Source: an uncultured Eubacteriales bacterium (GTDB lineage Bacteria > Bacillota > Clostridia > Peptostreptococcales > Anaerovoracaceae). Taken from it: DNA of 64,000 nt. The stretch covers positions 48,078 through 112,077 of the forward strand of contig CADABZ010000003.1 of assembly GCA_902786355.1 (NCBI GenBank), given 5' to 3'. Position numbers and translations under genes: made by a program. The notes under the pieces are model-generated. The model had not been told where the DNA came from. It worked only from the letters and a program-made list of their open reading frames with translations, and searched no databases. Below, in pieces: positions 26,608 to 34,938 of the stretch; position 1 is the first letter of the stretch; the number at the start of each line of letters is the position of its first letter.

Positions 26608-27611
26608 AAACAGCTGTATTATTCGTAGTTATGCTGCTTGTGCTCATCATCCCGCATGAATGGGGCCATCTTATCGTGGCGAAACTCTGCGGCGTCAAGG
26701 TGAACGAATTCTCTATAGGGATGGGACCGCTGCTTTTCAAAAGGCAGAAAGGAGAGACTCAGTACTCGGTGCGTCTCCTGCCTCTGGGCGGCTACTGCGC
26801 ACTTGAAGGTGAAGAGGAGGCTGTCGATGATCCGAGATCATACAGCAGCAAGACACCTCTGCAGAAGATAGCCATACTGCTCGCCGGCGTGACTATGAAT
26901 ATCATAATAGCCGTGCTGGCAGTGACACTTGCTTATGCGATCTCGGGAGTTCCTTCCAATGTTCTTTCGGCTGTTACACCTGACTCGCCGGCTGCAGCAG
27001 CAGGTATACAGGCAGGTGACAGGATAGTCGAGATCGACGGCACCCGCATAAACAGCTGGGACGATGTCATAACAGCTGTGGACGGATATCACGAAGGCGA
27101 CAGGATGGAGGTCGTATACGTAAGAGACGGCAGCACTAAGGAAGCTTTCCTCGTGCCTGAGTACGATTCCAAGACCCAGAGATACATGATAGGCATAGTT
27201 GCAGGCACCACAAGGTCACCGGTTGCATGCATCAGAAACGGGATCCTGAGCACCTGGGAGATGAATAAGATGATGCTCGGGGCCTTCCAGAATATGATCA
27301 GAAAGGGCATCAACAAGGATGACGTAGCGGGACCTGTAGGACTGGTCAGAGTCGTCGACCAGGCTTCATCCTACGGCATCGGATCCTATCTGATGCTCCT
27401 GGCACTCGTAAGCCTCAACCTCGCCATATTCAACATAATCCCTATACCGGGACTGGACGGAGGCAAGATATTCTTCATCATACTCAAGATGATCAGCCTC
27501 GGACGGATCAATGACGACATGGAATACAAAGCAACAGTAGTAGGAATGGCACTGCTTCTCGCGCTGTTCGTATTCATAACATATAACGACATCATGAATA
27601 TAGTAAAATAA
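26604..27611 (+). CDS. rseP: Site-2 membrane metalloprotease RseP, TTG start
   Basis: 335 residues, starting with TTG at 26604, eight bases after AAGGAG and overlapping the dxr stop by four bases. The zinc motif is HEWGH near residue 15 in the first transmembrane helix, a single PDZ domain spans about 120-190 (SPAAAAGIQAGDRIVEIDG), and the third zinc ligand lies in NIIPIPGLDGGK near 275. It cleaves membrane-embedded regulators and signal peptide remnants. The PDZ domain usually blocks access by full-length substrates. Confidence 0.95.
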   Translation: MKTAVLFVVMLLVLIIPHEWGHLIVAKLCGVKVNEFSIGMGPLLFKRQKGETQYSVRLLPLGGYCALEGEEEAVDDPRSYSSKTPLQKIAILLAGVTMNIIIAVLAVTLAYAISGVPSNVLSAVTPDSPAAAAGIQAGDRIVEIDGTRINSWDDVITAVDGYHEGDRMEVVYVRDGSTKEAFLVPEYDSKTQRYMIGIVAGTTRSPVACIRNGILSTWEMNKMMLGAFQNMIRKGINKDDVAGPVGLVRVVDQASSYGIGSYLMLLALVSLNLAIFNIIPIPGLDGGKIFFIILKMISLGRINDDMEYKATVVGMALLLALFVFITYNDIMNIVK

Positions 27612-27641
27612 TACGCATATTCAGATGAACAGGAGTTACAT

Positions 27642-28706
27642 ATGACAAGACAGGTAAACTGCGGCGGCGTCCTCATAGGAGGAGGCGCGCCGGTATCTAT
27701 ACAGTCCATGACTAATGTCGATACAAGAGATACAGACAGGCTTGTAAGACAGATCGATGAACTTGCTGATGCAGGCTGCGAGATCGTAAGATGTGCAGTT
27801 CCTGACATGGAGGCAGCAGAATCGCTTGGCCGTGCGAAAAAACGCGTAAGAGTGCCTCTGGTAGCCGACATACATTTTGACTACAGGCTAGCGATAGCTG
27901 CCATTGAGAACGGAGCAGATAAGATCAGGATCAATCCGGGCAACATCGGCAGCACTGACAGAGTCAGAGCGGTAGTTGAGAAAGCGCGTGAAAGGAACAT
28001 TCCTATCAGAGTCGGAGTCAACTCAGGCTCACTTGAGAAAGATCTCATAGAGAAATACGGAGGGGTCACAGCAGAGGCTCTGGCCGTGAGCGGGGCCAAT
28101 ATGCTCAGAGTGATCGAGAATATGGACTATGACCAGCTCGTAGTTTCTATAAAATCATCCAATGTGAAGATGAACTATGATGCTCACATGAAGCTCAGAG
28201 AGCTGACAGACTGTCCGATCCACATCGGTATAACAGAGTCGGGAACCCCGAGAAACGGCGAACTCAAATCCTCCGTAGGCATCGGATCACTCCTGCTTGC
28301 AGGCATAGGCGATACTATGAGAGTCTCTCTGACAGCTGATCCTGTCAAAGAAGTGCTTCTTGCAAGGCGCATACTTGAGACTGTCGGAATGAGGGACAAG
28401 GCGATAGAGGTAGTATCCTGTCCTACATGCGGCAGGACTGAGATAGACCTTATCGGACTTGCTAATGAAGCAGAGGAAAGACTTGAGCCGATAGCTCTGA
28501 AGAGACGCGAGGCAGGTCTCAGGCCGCTCAAGATAGCTGTTATGGGATGCGCTGTGAACGGGCCGGGAGAAAGCCGCGAGGCTGACTACGGCATCGCGGG
28601 CGGCAGAGGCGAAGGCCTTGTATTCTCACACGGTGAGATAATCGAGAAGACAACAGAAGACAGGCTGATAGACAGACTTATAGAGCTCGTATCAGCTGAA
28701 CAATAG
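27642..28706 (+). CDS. ispG: 4-hydroxy-3-methylbut-2-enyl diphosphate synthase
   Basis: 354 residues, the short bacterial form. TIM-barrel part with SIQSMTNVDTRDT, LVADIHFDYRLA and KIRINPGNIG, then the 4Fe-4S domain with CPTCGRTEIDL and VMGCAVNGPGE (three cysteine ligands visible). It is the penultimate step of the MEP pathway. CAGGAG ribosome site. It completes, with dxr upstream, two MEP genes in one transcription unit. Confidence 0.96.
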   Translation: MTRQVNCGGVLIGGGAPVSIQSMTNVDTRDTDRLVRQIDELADAGCEIVRCAVPDMEAAESLGRAKKRVRVPLVADIHFDYRLAIAAIENGADKIRINPGNIGSTDRVRAVVEKARERNIPIRVGVNSGSLEKDLIEKYGGVTAEALAVSGANMLRVIENMDYDQLVVSIKSSNVKMNYDAHMKLRELTDCPIHIGITESGTPRNGELKSSVGIGSLLLAGIGDTMRVSLTADPVKEVLLARRILETVGMRDKAIEVVSCPTCGRTEIDLIGLANEAEERLEPIALKRREAGLRPLKIAVMGCAVNGPGESREADYGIAGGRGEGLVFSHGEIIEKTTEDRLIDRLIELVSAEQ

Positions 28707-28713
28707 CAATATC

Positions 28714-28746
28714 ATGTGTCGCCAGGCAGAAGGCCGGGCGGCACAT
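28714..28746 (+). repeat. Hairpin between ispG and polC, no U-tract
   Basis: ATGTGTCGCC (28714-28723) pairs with GGCGGCACAT (28737-28746) over ten pairs with one G-T. It is followed by CTTATG rather than a T run. Confidence 0.55.
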
Positions 28747-28768
28747 CTTATGAACAGAAAGGCAGAAA

Positions 28769-31700
28769 ATGATCAGGATACCTGCTGACGTACTTACACC
28801 TGAAGAACTCAGCGAAGCTGCAGGCAAGGATGCTTCAAATCTGGACATCGAGATAACCGGAATATCAATAGACAGACAGAGTCTGGTGCTCAATATAGAC
28901 ATCAAGCTCAATTTTGTCATGCCGAGAAATCTCGAGAGCCTGATGAAGGAGAGGATCAGGACCAAGATAGGTGCAGCATGCAGGATAATGGTCAATTATA
29001 TGTATACCGGTATCAGAATGCCTTCTCCGGACAGTGAAAGCAGAAGCGATAACGGCAATTCAGGATCCGGCAGTTATTCCGGCGGAGAAAACGGAGGCTA
29101 CAGAAGACGCAGCTCTAAAGAGGAGCCTGCCTTTGAGAACAGCCGCGGGGAACTCATACTCCTCGGCAAGGATTTCAGCGATGCTCCTACAGCGTTCAGA
29201 GAGCTTGAGAATTATGTCGGAAGCAAGGACAGAGTATGCATTGAAGGAGAGGTATTCAAAATCGAATCCCAGCCGATCAGATCCGGCAAGATCCTGATCA
29301 GCATCCTTATCGCAAACAGCGTCAGGACATTCTGTCTCAAGGCTTTTATCTCTTCTGACAAGAATACCGAGATCGGGGAGAACCTCAGCGAAGGCGATAT
29401 GATCAGAGCAAAGGGCCCGATCGAGTACGATACATATGAGCACGAGAACATAATGATGGTAAATGCCATCAAAAAAGTCGAGAAGACTTTCCGCCAGGAT
29501 ACTTATCCGAACGGAAGGAGAGTCGAGCTTCACTGCCACTCCAAGATGAGCGACAACGACGGCTTCAACGAAGTCGAAGACATAGTAAAAACCGCTGCAT
29601 ACTGGGGTCAGCCGGCCGTGGCTATCACGGACCACGGAGTAGTTCAGGGCTTTCCTGATGCCGCCAAGACAGCAGGGAAGCTGGCTAAGGCAGGAAAGAA
29701 CATCAAGATAATATACGGAGTCGAAGGCTATCTGTATCCTGATGAAGATGCCATTCTCGAGGATGGTACTATAGATATCAAAAAGAACAGGTCTTATCAC
29801 ATAATCCTGCTCGCTAAGAATCAGACCGGACTCAAAAATATATACAAGCTGGTCAGCCTTTCTCACATAGATTATTTCTACAAGAGACCGCGCCTTCCGC
29901 GCTCAGTGCTCGAGGCTCACAGAGAGGGCCTGATCATCGGAAGCGCATGCGAAGCCGGCGAATTATACCAGGCTGTTGAAAGAGGAGCTTCTGATGAAGA
30001 GCTCGACCGCATCGCATCATTCTATGATTACCTGGAGATACAGCCTCTTGGCAACAACCAGTTTATGGTCAATGAAGGCAGGGTCAACAGTGTGGATGAT
30101 CTGATTGCCTTCAACAGGAAGATAATCGAGATCGGCGACAGGCTCGGAAAGCTGACTGTTGCGACGACAGACTCGCACTATCCGACGCAGGAGGCTTCAA
30201 TATACAGAAACATCATCATGGCTGGTATCGGATTCAGGGATACACCATCAGATTCTCTTTATCTTCGCACCACCGACGAGATGATGAAAGAGTTCGAATA
30301 CCTCGGAGACAGGGCTGAAGAGATCGTCGTCACCAATACCAATAAGATAGCGGATATGATCGACGGCGACATACTGCCGGTCCCGAAGGGGAAATTCCCG
30401 CCTAAGATCGAAGGTGCTGAGGATCAGCTCCGAAACAGCTGCTACGAGAAGGCGAGATCCATATACGGCGATCCGCTGCCGCCTGAGATAGAAGAGAGAC
30501 TTGAAACAGAGCTCAGCTCCATCATAGGCAACGGCTATGCAGTCATGTATATCGCCGCCCAGATGCTCGTTACAAAATCTAATTCAGACGGATATCTCGT
30601 AGGATCCAGAGGTTCTGTCGGATCGTCATTTGCAGCAACGATGGCCGGCATCACAGAGGTCAATCCTCTTGCACCTCATTACATATGCCCGGAATGCAAA
30701 CACTTCGAGTGGTCGGATGAACCCGATAAGTACGATACCGGATATGACATGCCTGAGAAAATGTGCCCTGAATGCGGCACCAGGATGAAGAAGGAAGGCC
30801 TTAATATTCCGTTTGCCACATTCCTCGGTTTCAAGGGCGACAAAGAGCCGGATATCGACCTTAATTTTGCCGGTGAATACCAGCCGGTGGCTCACAGATA
30901 TGTAGGTGAGATCTTCGGGGAGAAAAACGTCTTCAAGGCCGGAACTGTAGCGACTATAGCTGAGAAGACGGCATACGGGTACGTAAAACACTACATTGAT
31001 GACAACAACATCAAGGCCAACAAGTACGATATAGATTATCTTGTAAAAGGATGTACCGGCGTCAAGCGTACGACCGGCCAGCATCCGGGCGGTATCATCG
31101 TAGTCCCTGACGATCACGAGATATATGAGTTCTGCCCGATACAGAAGCCTGCCAACAAGAGAGATACGGACGTCATCACCACACACTTCGATTATCACAA
31201 GATCGATGAGAACCTGCTCAAGCTGGATATCCTCGGCCACGATGTGCCGCAGCTTATCAGGCATCTGCAGGTGATGACAGGGGTCGATCCTATGACGATC
31301 CCGCTCGATGACAAGAAAACTCTGAGTATATTCACATCTCTCGATGCGCTGAATATACAGAATGAAGACTATAAATTCACGCACGGCACCTACGCGATAC
31401 CGGAATTCGGAACGAATTTTACGCGGAACATGCTCGACGATATCCATCCGACAACAGTTTCCGCTCTGATCAAGATGTCCGGATTCTCGCACGGTACAGA
31501 TGTATGGACCAACAATGCGCAGGATCTGCTGCGAAACGGGACAGCGACGATAGACGAGGTAATTTCATGCCGTGACGATATCATGAACTTCCTCATCGCC
31601 AAGGGGCTTCCTAACAGTGATGCTTTCAAGATAATGGAGATCGTCCGTAAGAACAGGGTGCTGAGCGAAGAGCAGCTTCAGATGATGAAGGATCATGGAG

Positions 31701-32275
31701 TCCCTGACTGGTATATCTGGTCATGCGAGACCCTGAAATACATGTTCCCGCGCGCACATGCTGCTGCATACGTTATGATGTCGATACGTATGGCATGGTT
31801 CAAGGTCAATTATCCTGAAGCTTTCTATGCAGCATGGTTCTCCTCCAAGGTCGATAATTTCGATGCAGAATCGATCTGGAAGGGGATCCCTGAGATAGAA
31901 CGCAGGATGGAAGAGATAGAAAAGCTCGGAAATACTGCTACAGCGAAACAGAAAGAGCACCTGACGGTATATGAAGTCATATATGAGATGTTCTCAAGAG
32001 GATATGAGTTCGCAGAGCCTGTTCTCGGAACTGCTCAGGCATGCAGATTCTCAGTAGTAGACGGCAAGGTAATGCTGCCGTTCAATGCTGTCAACGGCAT
32101 AGGAGATACTGCTGCGGAATCTCTTACCGCTGCGTATAAGGAGAGAGTCTTCTCCACGATCGATGATGTCAGATCGAGAACGAAGCTCTCTGCAACCAAC
32201 ATAGAGGATCTGAAGAGACACGGGCTGTTCGCAGGTCTGCCGGAATCAGCACAGATCAGCATTTTCGATCTGTAG
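28769..32275 (+). CDS. polC: DNA polymerase III alpha subunit PolC, lacking the exonuclease domain
   Basis: 1168 residues, against about 1430-1450 for typical PolC. In order: an N-terminal domain (1-85), a Gly/Ser-rich linker, an OB domain (about 125-245), the first PHP part with HCHSKMSDNDG near 254 and AITDHGVVQGF, the second PHP part from about 340 (LAKNQTGLKNIYKLVSLSH), the palm with GSRGSVGSSF, a zinc module with CPEC and CPECG, the catalytic PDIDLNF near 694, and the C-terminal domains. In other PolC proteins a DnaQ-like exonuclease of about 170-200 residues interrupts the PHP domain. Here only about 20 residues (LYPDEDAILEDGTIDIKK) join the two parts, with no DxE motif. Proofreading must come from another protein or be absent. 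Confidence 0.92.
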   Translation: MIRIPADVLTPEELSEAAGKDASNLDIEITGISIDRQSLVLNIDIKLNFVMPRNLESLMKERIRTKIGAACRIMVNYMYTGIRMPSPDSESRSDNGNSGSGSYSGGENGGYRRRSSKEEPAFENSRGELILLGKDFSDAPTAFRELENYVGSKDRVCIEGEVFKIESQPIRSGKILISILIANSVRTFCLKAFISSDKNTEIGENLSEGDMIRAKGPIEYDTYEHENIMMVNAIKKVEKTFRQDTYPNGRRVELHCHSKMSDNDGFNEVEDIVKTAAYWGQPAVAITDHGVVQGFPDAAKTAGKLAKAGKNIKIIYGVEGYLYPDEDAILEDGTIDIKKNRSYHIILLAKNQTGLKNIYKLVSLSHIDYFYKRPRLPRSVLEAHREGLIIGSACEAGELYQAVERGASDEELDRIASFYDYLEIQPLGNNQFMVNEGRVNSVDDLIAFNRKIIEIGDRLGKLTVATTDSHYPTQEASIYRNIIMAGIGFRDTPSDSLYLRTTDEMMKEFEYLGDRAEEIVVTNTNKIADMIDGDILPVPKGKFPPKIEGAEDQLRNSCYEKARSIYGDPLPPEIEERLETELSSIIGNGYAVMYIAAQMLVTKSNSDGYLVGSRGSVGSSFAATMAGITEVNPLAPHYICPECKHFEWSDEPDKYDTGYDMPEKMCPECGTRMKKEGLNIPFATFLGFKGDKEPDIDLNFAGEYQPVAHRYVGEIFGEKNVFKAGTVATIAEKTAYGYVKHYIDDNNIKANKYDIDYLVKGCTGVKRTTGQHPGGIIVVPDDHEIYEFCPIQKPANKRDTDVITTHFDYHKIDENLLKLDILGHDVPQLIRHLQVMTGVDPMTIPLDDKKTLSIFTSLDALNIQNEDYKFTHGTYAIPEFGTNFTRNMLDDIHPTTVSALIKMSGFSHGTDVWTNNAQDLLRNGTATIDEVISCRDDIMNFLIAKGLPNSDAFKIMEIVRKNRVLSEEQLQMMKDHGVPDWYIWSCETLKYMFPRAHAAAYVMMSIRMAWFKVNYPEAFYAAWFSSKVDNFDAESIWKGIPEIERRMEEIEKLGNTATAKQKEHLTVYEVIYEMFSRGYEFAEPVLGTAQACRFSVVDGKVMLPFNAVNGIGDTAAESLTAAYKERVFSTIDDVRSRTKLSATNIEDLKRHGLFAGLPESAQISIFDL

Positions 32276-32525
32276 GGATATCAAGCTCCCAGCGGCATTC
32301 ACGGTAGAAGTAGAGAAGTCTGTAGTCTATGTGCCTGCCTTCACGGACAGTGGTGCAGTCATACTGGATGCGGGTGACGCCGCCGGCGCCGAGCCATTCG
32401 ATGTTGCGGATATCAGTCACGCGAACAGTGGTCTTGACGCCATGCTCAAGAACCTTGAATCTTATCGGCCGGGGCGACATCGCACCTATATCAAAAACAG
32501 CAAGCACATCCACAGGCTGCCTCAT
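32256..32525 (-). CDS. Small conserved protein of unknown function, convergent with polC
   Basis: 89 residues on the minus strand; its last 20 bases overlap the polC end. Ribosome site AAAGGAG (32544-32538) lies 12 bases before the ATG. It is a beta-rich small protein: PVDVLAVFDIGAMSPRPIRF, then VRVTDIRNIEW, TRIQYDCTT and a C-terminal YRLLYFYRECRWELD. The alternating strands and the closing Cys-x-Trp pattern recall a family of short hypothetical proteins found in clostridial genomes. The family call is from memory. It has its own promoter, which argues against a shadow frame. No function known. Confidence 0.7.
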   Translation of the reverse strand: MRQPVDVLAVFDIGAMSPRPIRFKVLEHGVKTTVRVTDIRNIEWLGAGGVTRIQYDCTTVREGRHIDYRLLYFYRECRWELDIPTDRKC

Positions 32526-32560
32526 CAGTAATACATGCTCCTTTCGGTCCCGGCAGGATA

Positions 32561-32589
32561 ATTATACCGAACAAGTGTTCTGAAATCAA
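32561..32589 (-). promoter_or_regulatory. Promoter of the small minus-strand gene
   Basis: On the minus strand: TTGATT (32589-32584), 17 bases, TATAAT (32566-32561). The spacer holds GAACA CT TGTTC, a small inverted repeat. Confidence 0.6.
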
Positions 32590-32597
32590 TATGCGAT

Positions 32598-33119
32598 ATG
32601 ATGAATAAGAAGATAGAAGATAATTTTGAATTCAGAGATATAAGGCCTGAAGAATACGAGAGGGCCGCAGAGATAGAGGCGGAAGTCTTCCCGCCTGAGG
32701 AAGTCGTTGATGCAGATGATGTTATAGCACAGGCAAGGATCTCGCCGGACTGCTTTATGGTCGCAGTCGACAGAAACACCGGTAAAGTGGCAGGCTTTCT
32801 GTATGGCCTCGCGACAGACGAGATGAGATTCAGGGATGAATTCTTCACTGACAAGAGCCTTCACGACCATGACGGTGATAATATAATGCTTCTCGGGCTG
32901 GATATCATGACTGAATACCAGGGCAGAGGCCTTGGGCGCGCTGTAATGGAACACTATATCAGCCGGGAGAAGGCAAAAGGCCGCAGACGTCTCGTCCTCA
33001 CATGCCTTGAGAACCTTGTGGGAATGTATAAAAAATTCGGATATACAGACCTCGGGATCTCGGATTCCAGATGGGGCGGCGAAGAATGGCATGAAATGGA
33101 GATCGTTCTTAACCGCTGA
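32598..33119 (+). CDS. GNAT-family N-acetyltransferase
   Basis: 173 residues. N-terminal FRDIRPEEYERAAEIEAEVFP, then FLYGLATDEMRF, and the acetyl-CoA motif A LGLDIMTEYQGRGLGRAVM (Q/RxxGxG/A), with LTCLENLVGMYKKFGY as motif B. The general pattern is close to the arylalkylamine acetyltransferase-like group. Substrate unknown. It lies 65 bases before the aldo/keto reductase gene with a hairpin between them. Confidence 0.88.
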   Translation: MMNKKIEDNFEFRDIRPEEYERAAEIEAEVFPPEEVVDADDVIAQARISPDCFMVAVDRNTGKVAGFLYGLATDEMRFRDEFFTDKSLHDHDGDNIMLLGLDIMTEYQGRGLGRAVMEHYISREKAKGRRRLVLTCLENLVGMYKKFGYTDLGISDSRWGGEEWHEMEIVLNR

Positions 33120-33126
33120 TACAGAA

Positions 33127-33163
33127 GTTTTGAGACAAGACAGGATATATACAAGCTCAAAAC
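33127..33163 (+). repeat. Inverted repeat between the acetyltransferase and reductase genes
   Basis: GTTTTGAG (33127-33134) and CTCAAAAC (33156-33163) form an 8-bp stem with a 21-base AT-rich loop. No T run follows. Could be an operator or a weak stop. Confidence 0.35.
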
Positions 33164-33184
33164 AAAAATAAGAGGGGGAAAGTA

Positions 33185-34333
33185 ATGAACAGAGACTTTG
33201 CAGAGATCAGAAAGCACCTTGGCTTCGGAATGATGCGTCTTCCGATGAAAGACGGTGCTATCGACAATGATGCTGTCTGCGCTATGGTAGACCGCTTCCT
33301 GGAGAGAGGCTTCAATTATTTTGATACAGCGCACGGATATCACGACGGAAAGAGTGAGATCGCAGTCAGAGAGTGCCTTACGAGCAGACATGACAGAAGT
33401 GAATATATTCTGACCGACAAGCTGACAGATGAGTATTTCGCATCAGAGGAGGACATAAGGCCTCTGTTCGAAAGCCAGCTAGAGGCATGCGGTGTCGATT
33501 ATTTCGACTTCTACCTGATGCATGCTCAGAATGCGAAGAACTTCGAATATTTCAAAAAGTGCAGAGCATATGAGACTGCATTTGAGCTTAAGAAGGAAGG
33601 AAAGGTCCGTCACGTCGGTCTTTCATTCCACGATAAGGCAGAAGTCCTCGATATGATGCTGAATGAATATCCTGAGATCGAGATAGTACAGATACAGTTC
33701 AACTATCTTGATTATGAAGATCTCAATGTGGAAAGCCGCAAGGTCTATGAAGTGTGCCGTAAGCACGGCAAGCCGGTCCTGGTAATGGAGCCTGTCAAGG
33801 GAGGCAACCTTGTGAATCTTCCTGATGAGGCGCAGAAGGCGCTCGATGATCTGCGCGAAGAGACAGGGTCAGACTGCAGCAATGCAGGCTATGCTCTGAG
33901 ATTCGCAGCAGGCTTTGACGGCATGGAGATGATCCTCTCAGGCATGAGCGATATGGACCAGATGGAAGACAATCTGAACATCTTCACGGAGTGCGATGGG
34001 GATTTCAGGCCGCTTGAAGAGAGAGAACACGAGGCTCTCAGGAAGGTCGCTGATATATTCGGATCAATGGGCTCAATACCGTGCACAGGATGCAGCTACT
34101 GCGTTGAGGAGAATCACTGTCCGATGGAAATCAGTATCCCTTCAATGTTCCGGAGCTTCAACAGTGATCTGCTCTTCGGCAAGCTCGATCCGTGGATGAC
34201 ATACGAAGCCATTACATCAGAAGGCCACGGCAAGGCAAGTGACTGCATCAAATGCGGAATGTGTGAAAATGTATGCCCGCAGCATCTGGAAATAAGAGAC
34301 CTGCTTGAAAAGGTAGCTGATCGTTTCGAATAA
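33185..34333 (+). CDS. Aldo/keto reductase with C-terminal 4Fe-4S domain
   Basis: 382 residues. Residues 1-270 form an AKR barrel: LGFGMMRLP, NYFDTAHGYHDGKSE (catalytic Asp/Tyr), VDYFDFYLMHAQN (catalytic His region) and GLSFHDKAEV. The C-terminal part carries CTGCSYCVEENHCP near residue 300 and CIKCGMCENVCP near 354, the pattern of a two-cluster ferredoxin module. Such proteins are common in anaerobes and are presumed to link a carbonyl reduction to ferredoxin-type electron transfer. Ribosome site AGAGGGGGAAAG. The next gene starts one base after the stop. Confidence 0.93.
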   Translation: MNRDFAEIRKHLGFGMMRLPMKDGAIDNDAVCAMVDRFLERGFNYFDTAHGYHDGKSEIAVRECLTSRHDRSEYILTDKLTDEYFASEEDIRPLFESQLEACGVDYFDFYLMHAQNAKNFEYFKKCRAYETAFELKKEGKVRHVGLSFHDKAEVLDMMLNEYPEIEIVQIQFNYLDYEDLNVESRKVYEVCRKHGKPVLVMEPVKGGNLVNLPDEAQKALDDLREETGSDCSNAGYALRFAAGFDGMEMILSGMSDMDQMEDNLNIFTECDGDFRPLEEREHEALRKVADIFGSMGSIPCTGCSYCVEENHCPMEISIPSMFRSFNSDLLFGKLDPWMTYEAITSEGHGKASDCIKCGMCENVCPQHLEIRDLLEKVADRFE

Positions 34334-34334
34334 T

Positions 34335-34922
34335 ATGCTATACATAATCAGACACGGCGAGACAGCCAAGAATAAGAAGAAACTCCTGCAGGGAAGAAGC
34401 GACCAGCCTCTGAACGACAAAGGACTTAAGCAGTCCGCAGAGGCCGGAAAGTTTTTCCGTGCAGAAGGGATCATTTTTGACCATGTATACTCGAGCCCGC
34501 TTATAAGAGCAGTGCAGACTGCAGGGCAGATACTCGGTGAAGACAGTGACAGGATCACTATCGATGACCGGCTCATAGAGATGGATTACGGCCCGTATGA
34601 AGGCATGGATCTTGAGCATCCGGCTCCGGAGGTCATGGCGTTTTTCATGGATTTTGCAGGAACAAGGGCACCGGAGGGTATGGAGCAGCTTGAAGAAGTC
34701 ACAGCAAGGCTTGGAGATTTTCTTGAAGACATCATAGAAGAAGCCAGAAGCGGCAATGTGCTCATATCCACGCATGCCATAGCTATGAAAGGTGCCCTCG
34801 AATATCTCACTCCTGAGTCAAAGGGCAGCTACTGGTCAGAATATATCGGCAACTGCGATGTATATGCAGCAGAGGTCACAGATTCAGGATACGGCATTCC
34901 GTATCCTCTGAAGCAGAGATAA
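34335..34922 (+). CDS. Histidine phosphatase family protein (phosphoglycerate-mutase-like)
   Basis: 195 residues. Starts MLYIIRHGETAKNKK, with the catalytic RHG and His8-type phospho-acceptor, then LLQGRSDQPLNDKG, VYSSPLIRAVQTA and the second catalytic His in LISTHAIAMKGAL. Members are small phosphatases or mutases with broad substrates; the substrate here is not evident. It starts one base after the reductase stop, so translation is coupled. Confidence 0.93.
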   Translation: MLYIIRHGETAKNKKKLLQGRSDQPLNDKGLKQSAEAGKFFRAEGIIFDHVYSSPLIRAVQTAGQILGEDSDRITIDDRLIEMDYGPYEGMDLEHPAPEVMAFFMDFAGTRAPEGMEQLEEVTARLGDFLEDIIEEARSGNVLISTHAIAMKGALEYLTPESKGSYWSEYIGNCDVYAAEVTDSGYGIPYPLKQR

Positions 34923-34938
34923 GATCACATAAGCGGTC

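Noticed and set aside
29060-29866. Minus-strand frame of 268 codons opposite polC
   Set aside because: Shadow of the OB/PHP coding region; no start context.
30626-31492. Minus-strand frame of 288 codons opposite polC
   Set aside because: It lies entirely inside a conserved polymerase region, has no recognisable motif and no ribosome site.
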